From positions 13,383,501 to 13,447,500 of the forward strand of contig NZ_CP012673.1 in assembly GCF_002950945.1 (NCBI RefSeq): a stretch of 64,000 nucleotides of DNA, given 5' to 3'. The position numbers were made by a program, and so were the translations under genes. The stretch comes from Sorangium cellulosum. Its GTDB lineage: Bacteria; Myxococcota_A; Polyangia; Polyangiales; Polyangiaceae. Of this stretch, positions 27,615 through 36,216 are shown one piece after another; the first letter of the stretch is position 1; each line of letters begins with the position of its first letter. The notes beneath the pieces were generated by a model. It worked only from the letters and a program-made list of their open reading frames with translations, made no database searches and was not told the DNA's origin.

Positions 27615-29321
27615 ATGCGATTCACGAAGCATTCTCTTTATCTCGGCCTGAGCCTGTCGCTGGGCGCCGTCTCCGCGGGGGCATGTTCCGCGAGCGGCGC
27701 CGCGGCGCCCGCCAGCTCCGGAGGCCCCTCCAGCGGCTCCGGCGACGGCGGCTCCGGCGCGGGCAGCGACAGCACGGGCGGCCTCGGCGGCGATGACGAG
27801 GGCTTCGGCGAGGGCGCCAGCGACCCCGGCGAGCCGGAGCCCGGGGCCGACCCGAAGACGTGCGCGGAGGCCGTCGCGCTCAAGTCCTATATCGGGTGCG
27901 ACTTCTGGCCCACGGTCACCGCGAACAACGTCTGGTCGATCTTCGACTACGCGGTCGTCGTCGCGAACGCGGGAGAAGAGGCCGCCGAGGTCGAGGTCAC
28001 GCGCGGCGGCGCCGCCGTGGCGCACGCCGAGATCCCGCCCAACAGCCTGAGCAAGATCTACCTCCCCTGGGTCCGCGAGCTGAAGGGCCCGGACATGGAC
28101 GAGTGCAGCGGCTCGGTGGAGATGACGAGCTCCGTCCGCGTGAACGACGGCGCGTATCACCTCGTCTCGACGCGGCCGGTGACCGTCTATCAGTTCAACG
28201 CGCTCGAGTACAAAGGCGAGGGCGGCCCCGACGGGAAGAGCTGGTCCTCCTGCCCCGGGAACCAGGTCTGCCCGAGCGACGGCTCCCCGATCGGCTGCTT
28301 CTCCTTCAGCAACGACGCCTCGCTGCTCCTCCCGAGCACGGCGATGACCGGCAATTACCGCATCACCGGCAAGGAGGGCTGGATCAACGCCGAGATCGGC
28401 GGCTACATGACGATCACCGGCACCAAGGACGGCACGACCGTCACCGTTCAGGTGGCCGAAGGCGGCCGTGTGCTCGCCGGCGGGGGCATCCCCGTGACGG
28501 GCGGGGGCGGCATCTTCTCGTTCGAGCTCGGCGAGGGCGACGTCGTCGAGATCCTGTCGCATCCGTCCTCGGATCTCAGCGGCAGCCTGGTCACCGCCAC
28601 GCAGCCGATCCAGGTGCTGACGGGCATGTCGTGCACGCAGTCGCCGTACGGCGTCTTCGCGTGCGACCACATCGAAGAGTCGGTGTTCCCCGCCGAGACC
28701 CTCGGGAAGAACTACTTCGTCACGGTCCCCACGTCCCCCGGCGGCGAGGTCATCGGCCACGTCGTGCGCCTCTACGGCAACGTGGACGGCACGGTGCTGA
28801 GCTACCCCTCCGGTCGACCGGACGGCGCGCCGACCACGCTGAACGCCGGGCAGGTCGTCGATCTCACCGTGGTGCGGAGGGATTTCGAGATCGCCGGGGA
28901 TCACGAGTTCGCGGTCAGCTCGTTCATGCTGGGCGCCGCGCTCGCCGACCCGAACGCCACGGTCTCCCAGCAGAAGGGGGATCCCTCGCAGAGCCTCGCC
29001 ACCGCGGTCGAGCAGTACCGCACCAAGTACGTCTTCCTGGCTCCCAGCGATTACGACGAGAGCTACGTCGACATCGTCCAGCCGATGGATGCCTCGGTCA
29101 CGCTCGACGGCGAGCCGGTCACCCATCAGCCGACCCGGATCAGCTCCGGTTTCGGCATCACGCGTGTCCCGCTCGGCCCCGGCAACAACGGCGCTCACGT
29201 GCTGACCGCCACCGCGCCCGTCGGCATCCAGGTGCTCGGCTACGGCGCCTACACGAGCTACCAGTATCCGGGCGGCCTCAACCTCATCGCCATCGCGCCG
29301 CCGCCGCCGCCCCCCCGCTGA
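27615..29321 (+). CDS. Lipoprotein with IgGFc-binding-type domain
   Basis: The 568-residue protein has a signal peptide with lipobox VSAGAC, a Gly/Ser/Asp-rich linker to about residue 75, and one large beta-rich domain of the IgGFc-binding N-terminal type: FWPTVTANNVWSIFDYAVVVAN, YLPWVRELKG, YQFNALEYKG, SNDASLLLPSTAMTGNY, VLTGMSCTQSPYG and PLGPGNNGAHVLTATAPVGI. It ends in a run of prolines. The family is common in myxobacteria as a cell-surface protein of unknown ligand; binding of immunoglobulin is not implied. GGGAGG lies five bases before the ATG. Confidence 0.82.
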   Translation: MRFTKHSLYLGLSLSLGAVSAGACSASGAAAPASSGGPSSGSGDGGSGAGSDSTGGLGGDDEGFGEGASDPGEPEPGADPKTCAEAVALKSYIGCDFWPTVTANNVWSIFDYAVVVANAGEEAAEVEVTRGGAAVAHAEIPPNSLSKIYLPWVRELKGPDMDECSGSVEMTSSVRVNDGAYHLVSTRPVTVYQFNALEYKGEGGPDGKSWSSCPGNQVCPSDGSPIGCFSFSNDASLLLPSTAMTGNYRITGKEGWINAEIGGYMTITGTKDGTTVTVQVAEGGRVLAGGGIPVTGGGGIFSFELGEGDVVEILSHPSSDLSGSLVTATQPIQVLTGMSCTQSPYGVFACDHIEESVFPAETLGKNYFVTVPTSPGGEVIGHVVRLYGNVDGTVLSYPSGRPDGAPTTLNAGQVVDLTVVRRDFEIAGDHEFAVSSFMLGAALADPNATVSQQKGDPSQSLATAVEQYRTKYVFLAPSDYDESYVDIVQPMDASVTLDGEPVTHQPTRISSGFGITRVPLGPGNNGAHVLTATAPVGIQVLGYGAYTSYQYPGGLNLIAIAPPPPPPR

Positions 29322-29395
29322 TCGCGGGCGCTCGCCGGAGCCCCGCGCCGGCGGCCGAGATTGTCTTTCCCGGCCGCCTGTTCTAGCACCACCCC

Positions 29396-30310
29396 ATGAC
29401 GGCCAGGCAGCGCGTCACCGCCCGGAGCGCCGCGCTGTTCGTGGTCCTGGCCGGCGCCGCGTTCGCCGTGAGCGGCCCGCTCGCCCGCTACGCTCGCCCG
29501 CTCCATCCGCTCTTCGTCGCCTTCGGCCGGGTCGCCCTCGCGGCGGTCGCGCTCTCCCTGCTCGACCTGCGCGGCATTGCCCGCTCGGCCGTGCGCCTGT
29601 CCGCGCGGCAGCGCGCCGCCGTGCTCTGCGCCGGCCTGCTGCTCGCCGTCCATTTCGCGCTGTTCCTGTGGGGGCTCGACCGCACCTCGGTCCCGGCGGC
29701 GCTCTCGCTCATCTCGCTCGAGCCGCTCGCGGTCGTGCTCTGCGCGTGGGTGTTCTTCGGTGTCCGCCCCACGCGATCCGAGCAGGCCGGCGTGCTCCTC
29801 GCCACCGCCGGCGCGGTGCTCGTCGCGCGCGGCGCCGGCGCCGGGGATCACCGGCTCTCGGGCGACCTCATGGTGGTCGGCTCCACCTTGCTTTACGGGC
29901 TCTACGTGTCCTTCGCCAGGGCGCTCCGGGACGCCCTGCCGGCGCGCAGCTACGCCGCCCTCGTCTATGCGAGCGCGGCGCTCTTCCTCGCCGCGGCGCT
30001 CCCCGTGGCGCCCGGCGCGCTCGAGGGCGTCGCCCCGCCGCCCCGGCACGCCGTCGTCGCCGTCGCGGGGCTCGCGCTCATCCCCACCCTCCTCGGCCAC
30101 ACCGCGGTCCAGGCCGCGGCCCGCCACATGTCGCCGGCCATCGTCGCCCTGGTGTCCCCCGGCGAGACGCTGGGCGGCATCGTCATCGGCGCCCTGTGGC
30201 TCGGCGCCGTCCCCACCGCCACCGAGGTCGCGGGCGCCGCGATCATCCTCGTCGGCGCCGTCGTCGCCATCCTCGGATCGCGCTCGCCCGCGCAGGCCGG
30301 CGCGGGCTGA
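29396..30310 (+). CDS. EamA/DMT-superfamily transporter
   Basis: The 304-residue protein has about ten transmembrane helices in two EamA halves. The first includes AGAAFAVSGPLARYARPLHP and FALFLWGLDRTSVPAALSLISLEPLAVVL; the second includes LLYGLYVSFAR and GHTAVQAAARHMSPAIVALVSPGETLGG. It probably exports a metabolite or amino acid; the substrate cannot be read from sequence. It stands alone between the IgGFc-type lipoprotein and the ligase gene, on the same strand as both. Confidence 0.88.
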   Translation: MTARQRVTARSAALFVVLAGAAFAVSGPLARYARPLHPLFVAFGRVALAAVALSLLDLRGIARSAVRLSARQRAAVLCAGLLLAVHFALFLWGLDRTSVPAALSLISLEPLAVVLCAWVFFGVRPTRSEQAGVLLATAGAVLVARGAGAGDHRLSGDLMVVGSTLLYGLYVSFARALRDALPARSYAALVYASAALFLAAALPVAPGALEGVAPPPRHAVVAVAGLALIPTLLGHTAVQAAARHMSPAIVALVSPGETLGGIVIGALWLGAVPTATEVAGAAIILVGAVVAILGSRSPAQAGAG

Positions 30311-30488
30311 CGCGCGCGGGCGAGCGCCGCTTGCCGGCCGCTCGGCTTCATCGCGCCGGTGCAGCGATGTGCGCCCCGCGCCGCTCGCCGCGCCCGGACG
30401 GAAACCCCCGGCGCGCGACACCCCGGTCAGACGCCGCGCGACGGCGAGAGAGGAATTCAGGACACCCGCTCTCGGAGCTTGACTGTCG

Positions 30489-31883
30489 ATGATTCGAGGG
30501 GACCCTCTCGGCATGTACGGGGGGCTGCTTCGAACCATCCTGTTTCCATTCTACGAGACCCGGCTGCGGGGCAGAGAGACCCTGCGCGCGCTCGCGGAGC
30601 TCGAGCGCTCTCAGTGGCGCTCCGCGGAGGAGATACGCGATCTCAACTGGCGGCGGATGCTCGCCGCGCTCCATTTCGCCGAGCAGAACGTCCCGTTTTA
30701 CCGGGCGCGGTTCGCCGAGCACGGCGTGCGCGCCGCCTCGGTGCAGTCTCCGGACGACCTGCTGCGGTTCCCCGTCCTCACGAGGGCAGAGCTCCGCGCG
30801 CACGGCCGGGATCTCGTGGCCGAGAGCTTCGTCGGCCGCCTCCATGCGAGCGGGACGGGGGGCTCCACGGGGGAGCCGGTGCAGTTCCATTTCGATCACC
30901 GCACCTACGAGCGCCGCGTCGCGGCCGCCATGCGATCCGACGGGTGGGCGGGAGCCCGGCTCGGCGACAGGGAGCTCCACCTGTGGGGGACGCCGCTCGG
31001 GGAGACGCTCTCGAAGCGGGTCAAACGCTCCCTGCACGAGGCCGTCCTCCGCAAGAAGATGATCTGCGCGTACGATCTGTCCGAGCGGCGGCTCGCCGCG
31101 GTGCTCGACGACATCGTGCATTACCGGCCGGCGTTCGTCGTCGGGTACACGAACGCGCTTTACCAGGCGGCGCGTTATGCGATCGCGTCGGGGCGCGCGC
31201 TCCCCGCCCCGCGCGGCGTCGTCAGCAGCGCAGAGCGCCTGTTCGCGCACCAGCGCGCCACGATCGAGCGCGCGTTCGGCGCGCCGGTGTTCGACCGGTA
31301 TGGCTGCCGGGAGATGATGCTCCTCGCGTCCGAGTGCGAGCGGCACGCGGGCAAGCACATCAACGCCGAGGGCGTGTTCGTCGAGCTGCTCCGCGACGGG
31401 CGCCACGCCCTGCCGGGCGAGGCGGGGGAGGTCGTCGTGACCGACCTGCTCTGCCGGTCGATGCCGCTCATCCGCTACAAGAACCAGGACGCCGCGGTCG
31501 CCGCCGCGGCGCCGTGCGCGTGCGGCCGCGGGCTGCCGCTGCTCGCCTCGGTCGAGGGCCGGGTGCTCGACCTGCTCGTCGGCCCGGACGGGCAGCTGCT
31601 CGCCGGGGAGCTCTTTCCGCAGCTCATCAAGGACCAGCCGACGATCGCGCGTTACCAGGTCTACCAGGACCGGCGGCGCGCGATCACGGTCAGGCTCGTG
31701 CCCGGCAAAGGCTTCCAGCCCGAGACCGCGAGGCTCATCGAGCGCAGCGTCCGGCGGCACCTGGGCGAGCGCGCGGAGGTCCGGATCCAGATCGTCGACC
31801 AGATCCCCCTGACGAGCGGCGGCAAGCACCGGGTCACCCTCTCGGAGGTCCCGGTCGAGCTGAGCAGGAGCACGTCGGGCTGA
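30489..31883 (+). CDS. PaaK/CapK-like adenylate-forming ligase
   Basis: The 464-residue protein belongs to the phenylacetate-CoA ligase/CapK group. It has an N-terminal helical part (LHFAEQNVPFYRARF), the ATP-binding loop SGTGGSTGEPVQFHFD, the acceptor region FDRYGCREMM, a TDL followed by PLIRYKNQD, and the C-terminal GGKHRVT lysine region. Cys-rich CACGRG occurs before the C-terminal domain. It should activate a carboxylic acid as an acyl-adenylate; the final acceptor (CoA or other) is unknown. It is not beside a phenylacetate pathway, so a role in surface polysaccharide or lipid modification is equally likely. Confidence 0.82.
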   Translation: MIRGDPLGMYGGLLRTILFPFYETRLRGRETLRALAELERSQWRSAEEIRDLNWRRMLAALHFAEQNVPFYRARFAEHGVRAASVQSPDDLLRFPVLTRAELRAHGRDLVAESFVGRLHASGTGGSTGEPVQFHFDHRTYERRVAAAMRSDGWAGARLGDRELHLWGTPLGETLSKRVKRSLHEAVLRKKMICAYDLSERRLAAVLDDIVHYRPAFVVGYTNALYQAARYAIASGRALPAPRGVVSSAERLFAHQRATIERAFGAPVFDRYGCREMMLLASECERHAGKHINAEGVFVELLRDGRHALPGEAGEVVVTDLLCRSMPLIRYKNQDAAVAAAAPCACGRGLPLLASVEGRVLDLLVGPDGQLLAGELFPQLIKDQPTIARYQVYQDRRRAITVRLVPGKGFQPETARLIERSVRRHLGERAEVRIQIVDQIPLTSGGKHRVTLSEVPVELSRSTSG

Positions 31884-32007
31884 ACGGCGTCGCGGTGCCA
31901 TGGCACCGGGAGCGGAACCGTCCAGGACCGGGCGGCGGCCTCGCGCCCTCGGCGCCCCGAAGCGCTGGCGGAGCCGCGCGGTCCGGGGTATTGGGCAGAG
32001 CAGTACG

Positions 32008-32739
32008 ATGTCCGACGCGCAGCGACCGCTCCCGCCGAAAAAGGACGTCGCGCTGGCCCTCCTCGAGCGAGAGCCGAGCGTGTTCATCCACCTCGACCCG
32101 CGCAGGCCCGGCGTCTCCGTCCCCAAGTGGTTCACGGGCCAGCCGCAGCTCATCCTGCAGGTCGGCCTCAACATGGCGATCCCCATCCCCGACCTCAAGG
32201 TCGACGACGAGGGCATCAGCTGCACGCTCTCGTTCAACCGCGCGCCCTTCTGGTGCCGCCTGCCGTGGCACGCGATCTGGGCGCTCGTGAGCGAGGACCA
32301 GCGCGGCATGGTGTGGCCCGAGGACATCCCGGCCGATCTCGCCGCGCAGAAGCAGCAGCGGCCCCCCGTCGGCGCCCCGCAGAAGCCCACCAAGAGGCCG
32401 CGCCCCCGGCTCGCCGCGGTCGCGCCCCCCAGCGACGACGACCGGAGCGCCGAGGCGACGCCGGACGACGAGCCCGCGCGCGACGGCGAGGCCTCGCCCG
32501 CCGACCGCCGCAGCGCCGGCGAGGCCCCGGCCGCCGACCGTCGCGACGCTGGCGCGCCGGTGCGCTCGCTCGCGTCGGTCTCGTCCGTTTCGTCCGTTCC
32601 CTCCCTCGCGCCGGTGCGGTCCACCGAGGGCGGCGAAGACAGTGAATCTGGCAGCTCCGGTGAGCCCGATCCCAGGCCGAACCGAGAGCCGGGCAAGCCG
32701 AAGCGGGAGCTGCCCCCCTATTTGCGCGTCATCAAGTAA
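32008..32739 (+). CDS. SspB-like ClpXP adaptor protein
   Basis: The 243-residue protein has an SspB-type N-terminal domain (KKDVALALLEREPSVFIHLDPR, VSVPKWF, LILQVGLNMAIPIPDL, GISCTLSFNRAPFWCRLPW). A long acidic, Ala/Pro-rich disordered linker follows, then a C-terminal LPPYLRVIK that matches the ClpX-binding tail of SspB. SspB delivers ssrA-tagged proteins to ClpXP. The linker is unusually long, with two copies of an ADRR-containing segment and a SVSSVSSVPS run. The ATG is the first codon in register with homology. It stands 47 bases upstream of livM, but a link in function is not expected. Confidence 0.85.
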   Translation: MSDAQRPLPPKKDVALALLEREPSVFIHLDPRRPGVSVPKWFTGQPQLILQVGLNMAIPIPDLKVDDEGISCTLSFNRAPFWCRLPWHAIWALVSEDQRGMVWPEDIPADLAAQKQQRPPVGAPQKPTKRPRPRLAAVAPPSDDDRSAEATPDDEPARDGEASPADRRSAGEAPAADRRDAGAPVRSLASVSSVSSVPSLAPVRSTEGGEDSESGSSGEPDPRPNREPGKPKRELPPYLRVIK

Positions 32740-32786
32740 ACCTATCGCTTGACGGTACGGCGCGGCCAAATCAACTGTGGCCCGCC

Positions 32787-34025
32787 ATGCCTCGACCACT
32801 GAAGCGCGTCGTCACGGCGCTCGGTCTCCTCGCCGCCGTCGTCGCCCTCGAGTTCGGCTTCGAGACCCTCCTGCCCGACGCCGCGTGGCGGCAGCTCGCC
32901 CTCTTCGCGATGGTCAACGTCATCGCGGCGCTCTCGCTCAATGTCATCAACGGCATGGCCGGCCAGTTCTCGATCGGCCACGCCGGCTTCGTCGGGATCG
33001 GCGCGTACACCGGGGCGATCGTCGCCGGCAACCTCCACCTGCACCTCGGCGGCGGCGATCCGGGCTTCGGCAACTCGTTCCTCGTGATGCCGGCCGCGCT
33101 GCTCTCGGCCGGGCTCGTCGCGGCCCTCTTCGGCCTCGTGGTCGGCCTGCCCAGCCTCCGGCTGCGCGGCGACTACCTCGCGATCGTCACGCTCGGCTTC
33201 GCCGAGATCTTCCGCCTCACGATCGCCACCTCGAGCAACCTCGGCGCCGACCAGGGGGCGATCGGCAAGGCCCTCGGCGCCCTCGGCGGCCCGATCGGCT
33301 ACGCCGGCCCCGACGACACCGGCCTCCCGCAATACGCCGGCCCGTTCTGGATCTTCGGCGCCGTCGTGGTCGCGACGATCCTCGCCTGGCGGCTCAAGTT
33401 CTCCGGCTGGGGCCGCGCGCTGCGCGCGCTCCGCGAGGACGAGATCGCCTCCGCCGCGGTGGGCGTCGACCCCACCCGCTACAAGGTCACCTCGTTCGTC
33501 ATCTCCGCCGCCGGCGGCGGCATCGCCGGCGGCCTGCTCTCCTCGATGCGCGACGGCAACCCCACGGTCCAGCCCGATCAGTTCACGTTCAACTACTCCT
33601 TCGACGCCATCACCATGGTGATCCTCGGCGGATCGGGCAGCGTCAGCGGCTCCATCGTCGGCGGCGTGCTCGTCACCTTCACGGTGAAGTTCATCGAGCA
33701 GCTCCAGGGCCTCGACAGCGTGCTCGCGCTGAAGGCCGCCTACCCCGCGCTCGACCTGAACGCGCTCCGGATGGTGCTCTACGCGGGCATCCTCATCGGG
33801 CTGATGATCCTCCGCCCGGAGGGGCTCTTCGGCGAGCGCGAGCTCCTCGACTGGCGCCGCGGGCGCAGGAAGCGCCTCCTGCCCGGGGCGCCGGCCGAGC
33901 CCGTCCCCGCCACGACCGGCCCCGAGGCGGCCGCAGGGCGCGCCGGGGGCGCTCCGGGCGGGGCGCTGCCTGCCGCCGCCGTGGAGCGCGAGATCAAGCC
34001 CGCCGGCAGGGAGGAGCTCGAGTGA
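32787..34025 (+). CDS. livM: Branched-chain amino acid ABC transporter permease LivM
   Basis: The 412-residue inner-membrane permease has about ten helices and the LivM signature: LSLNVINGMAGQFSIGHAGFVGIGAYT, GLPSLRLRGDYLAIVTLGFAEI, WGRALRALREDEIASAAVGVD and ILGGSGSVSGSIVGG. The C-terminal 60 residues are a hydrophilic Ala/Pro-rich extension absent from short LivM proteins. Its stop overlaps the livG start (GTGA). No livH permease or binding protein gene is adjacent. Confidence 0.93.
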   Translation: MPRPLKRVVTALGLLAAVVALEFGFETLLPDAAWRQLALFAMVNVIAALSLNVINGMAGQFSIGHAGFVGIGAYTGAIVAGNLHLHLGGGDPGFGNSFLVMPAALLSAGLVAALFGLVVGLPSLRLRGDYLAIVTLGFAEIFRLTIATSSNLGADQGAIGKALGALGGPIGYAGPDDTGLPQYAGPFWIFGAVVVATILAWRLKFSGWGRALRALREDEIASAAVGVDPTRYKVTSFVISAAGGGIAGGLLSSMRDGNPTVQPDQFTFNYSFDAITMVILGGSGSVSGSIVGGVLVTFTVKFIEQLQGLDSVLALKAAYPALDLNALRMVLYAGILIGLMILRPEGLFGERELLDWRRGRRKRLLPGAPAEPVPATTGPEAAAGRAGGAPGGALPAAAVEREIKPAGREELE

Positions 34026-34840
34026 ACCTCGACCTGAAGCACGTGACCAAGCGGTTCGGCGGCCTCAAGGCCGTCGGCGACGTCTCCTTCTCGGTGCCGG
34101 AGCGCTCGATCTTCGGGCTGATCGGCCCGAACGGCGCCGGCAAGACGACGGTGTTCAACCTGATCACCGGCGTCTACAAACACGACGAGGGCTCGATCCA
34201 CTTCGGCGGCACCGACCTCGCGCCGCTCAAGCCGAGCCAGATCGCGCGCCTCGGCATCGCCCGCACGTTCCAGAACATCCGCCTCTTCGGCCAGCTCACG
34301 GTGCTCGAGAACGTGCTCGTCGCCTGCGAGAACCTCCGCCGGTCGACGCTCGCCTCGGCCGTGCTCCGCTCGCCGTTCTTCTACAAGGACGAGCAGGAGA
34401 TGACCGAGCGCGCGCTCTCGCTGCTCTCGGTGTTCAAGCTCGAGGACATGGCGGACGAGATCTCGACGTCGCTGTCGTACGGCAACCAGCGCCGCCTCGA
34501 GATCGCCCGGGCGATGATGCTCAAGCCGAAGCTGCTCCTGCTCGACGAGCCCGCCGCCGGCATGAACTACGGCGAGGCCGAGGGGCTCAAGCAGCAGATC
34601 CGCTGGCTGCGCGACACCTTCGAGATCACGGTCGTGCTCGTCGAGCACAACATGCAGGTCGTCATGGGCGTGTGCGAGGAGATCCACGTCCTCGACCACG
34701 GCGAGACGATCTCGCACGGCACGCCCGAGGTCGTGCGCAGGGACCCGAAGGTCCTCGCGGCCTACCTCGGCGAGGAGGTCGAAGGCGAGGCGGCCGAGCC
34801 CCGCCCCTCGCCCGGCCAGGCGGCAGAGGAGCCCGCATGA
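34022..34840 (+). CDS. livG: Branched-chain amino acid ABC transporter ATP-binding protein LivG
   Basis: The 272-residue ATPase has Walker A GPNGAGKT, the LivG-typical ARTFQNIRLFG, the signature SYGNQRRLEIARAM, Walker B LLLLDEPAAGMN and the switch VEHNM. It energises uptake together with LivF. The start is a GTG overlapping the livM stop. An acidic C-terminal extension (EVEGEAAEPRPSPGQAAEEP) goes beyond the usual end. Its stop in turn overlaps the ATG of livF, so all three genes are translationally coupled. Confidence 0.94.
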   Translation: MNLDLKHVTKRFGGLKAVGDVSFSVPERSIFGLIGPNGAGKTTVFNLITGVYKHDEGSIHFGGTDLAPLKPSQIARLGIARTFQNIRLFGQLTVLENVLVACENLRRSTLASAVLRSPFFYKDEQEMTERALSLLSVFKLEDMADEISTSLSYGNQRRLEIARAMMLKPKLLLLDEPAAGMNYGEAEGLKQQIRWLRDTFEITVVLVEHNMQVVMGVCEEIHVLDHGETISHGTPEVVRRDPKVLAAYLGEEVEGEAAEPRPSPGQAAEEPA

Positions 34841-35595
34841 AGACGTCCCACCCCACACGGCAGCCCCCCGCCGCGGCGCTGGGCGAGCCCCTGCTCCTCA
34901 TCGAGGACCTCGCGGTCAGCTACGGCGGCATCAAGGCGCTCAAGGGCGTCAGCCTCGAGGTGCGGCGCGGCGAGATCGTCGCGATGATCGGCGCGAACGG
35001 CGCCGGCAAGACGACCACGCTGAAGACGATCGTCCGCCTCCTGCCGATCGCCGCCGGCCGCATCCGCTACGACGGCAAGGACCTCGCGGCCGTCTCGACC
35101 GAGGAGCTCGTCGCCGCCGGCGTCTCGCTCGTCCCGGAGGGCCGCGCCATCTTCTCGAACCTGACCGTCCGCGAGAACCTCGAGCTCGGCGCCTGGTCCC
35201 ACAAACATGGCCCCACGATGGCGGAGACGGTCGAGGACGTGGTGCGCCTCTTCCCGCGCCTCGGCGAGCGCATGCACCAGCAGGGCGGCACGCTCTCCGG
35301 CGGCGAGCAGCAGATGCTCGCGATCGGCCGCGCCATGATGGCCCGCCCCGCCATGCTGCTGCTCGACGAGCCCTCGCTCGGCATCGCGCCGCGCCTCGTC
35401 GCCGACATCTTCGAGTCCATCGCCAAGATCGCGGCGTCAGGAACCACCGTACTCCTCGTTGAGCAAAACACCCGACTCGCGCTCAAGTACTCGACCCGCG
35501 CTTACGTGCTCCGTACTGGGCAGATCGCCATGAGCGGCGACTCCAGGGATCTGGCCGCGAACGAGGAAATCCGAGCGGCCTACCTGGGCGGCTGA
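34837..35595 (+). CDS. livF: Branched-chain amino acid ABC transporter ATP-binding protein LivF
   Basis: The 252-residue ATPase shows Walker A GANGAGKTT, LVPEGRAIFSNLTVRENLELGA, the signature LSGGEQQMLAIGRAM, Walker B LLLDEPSLGIAP and the switch VEQN, all typical of LivF. It partners LivG. The ATG is fixed by the ATGA overlap with livG. A GC-rich hairpin follows directly after the stop. Confidence 0.94.
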   Translation: MKTSHPTRQPPAAALGEPLLLIEDLAVSYGGIKALKGVSLEVRRGEIVAMIGANGAGKTTTLKTIVRLLPIAAGRIRYDGKDLAAVSTEELVAAGVSLVPEGRAIFSNLTVRENLELGAWSHKHGPTMAETVEDVVRLFPRLGERMHQQGGTLSGGEQQMLAIGRAMMARPAMLLLDEPSLGIAPRLVADIFESIAKIAASGTTVLLVEQNTRLALKYSTRAYVLRTGQIAMSGDSRDLAANEEIRAAYLGG

Positions 35596-35636
35596 GCTCC
35601 GGCGGATCGGCGCGGATTCCGCGGCGGATCCGGAGC
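35596..35636 (+). terminator. GC-rich hairpin after livF
   Basis: GCTCCGG at 35596-35602 pairs with CCGGAGC at 35630-35636, with an inner CGCGG/CCGCG stem. It directly follows the livF stop, as an end-of-operon structure would. No T tract follows, so an intrinsic terminator is only possible; it may instead stabilise the 3' end. Confidence 0.35.
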
Positions 35637-35807
35637 AAGGCGGGTGTGGAGCGCCGGTGTTTCGGGCGTGTATCAACGCGTCGCGTGATCCGCTGAAGCG
35701 CGATTGATATCGCGCTTTGCCGTCGATGGGGTATGGTTCGCAGGACCAGGCGAGATGATCCGGTTCTCGCATCCGCGTTCAGACCTTGCCGCCAACGGGG
35801 GATACCC

Positions 35808-36182
35808 ATGGAGATTCAGAGTACGACCCGCGTTCTGGTGATCGACGACGACGCCAGCAACTCCCAGCCGCTCGTCCACTTCCTCTCGTCCCGGGACTAC
35901 ACGGTGGAGACGTGCTGCGGGCTCGGCCATGCGCGTGACGTGCTCGCCCGCTGGCGCCCTCACGTGATGGTGCTCGTGCCCCGGATCGAGGCCGCGCTCC
36001 ACGACGAGATCGAGGAGCTGCGGCGCATGTCCCCGCGCGTGCCCGTCGTGGTGCTCACGCTCGCGAACGGCCCCGAGCTGATCCTCGACATGGAGGCGTT
36101 CGCGCCGACGGTGCCCGCGTGCCCGTCGCGCGGCCTCGCGTACATCGAGTCGGCGGTGGCCGAAGCGTCCGCGATGGCCTGA
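35808..36182 (+). CDS. Stand-alone degenerate receiver-domain protein
   Basis: The 124-residue protein has a receiver-like outline: TRVLVIDDDASNSQPLVHFLSS with the acidic pair intact, a fifth-strand region PVVVLTLANG, and helices in the usual places. The phospho-acceptor Asp is missing: where VLxDxxMP is expected the sequence reads VLVPRIEA. The conserved Lys near the end is also absent (VPACPSRG). It is therefore probably a pseudo-receiver that works by protein contact. An upstream ATG-less extension of the frame is not used; the ATG follows GGGGGAT. No kinase or output gene is adjacent. Confidence 0.7.
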   Translation: MEIQSTTRVLVIDDDASNSQPLVHFLSSRDYTVETCCGLGHARDVLARWRPHVMVLVPRIEAALHDEIEELRRMSPRVPVVVLTLANGPELILDMEAFAPTVPACPSRGLAYIESAVAEASAMA

Positions 36183-36216
36183 CCGCGCAGCCTCCCGCCG
36201 GCGCCGCCCCGCCGCC

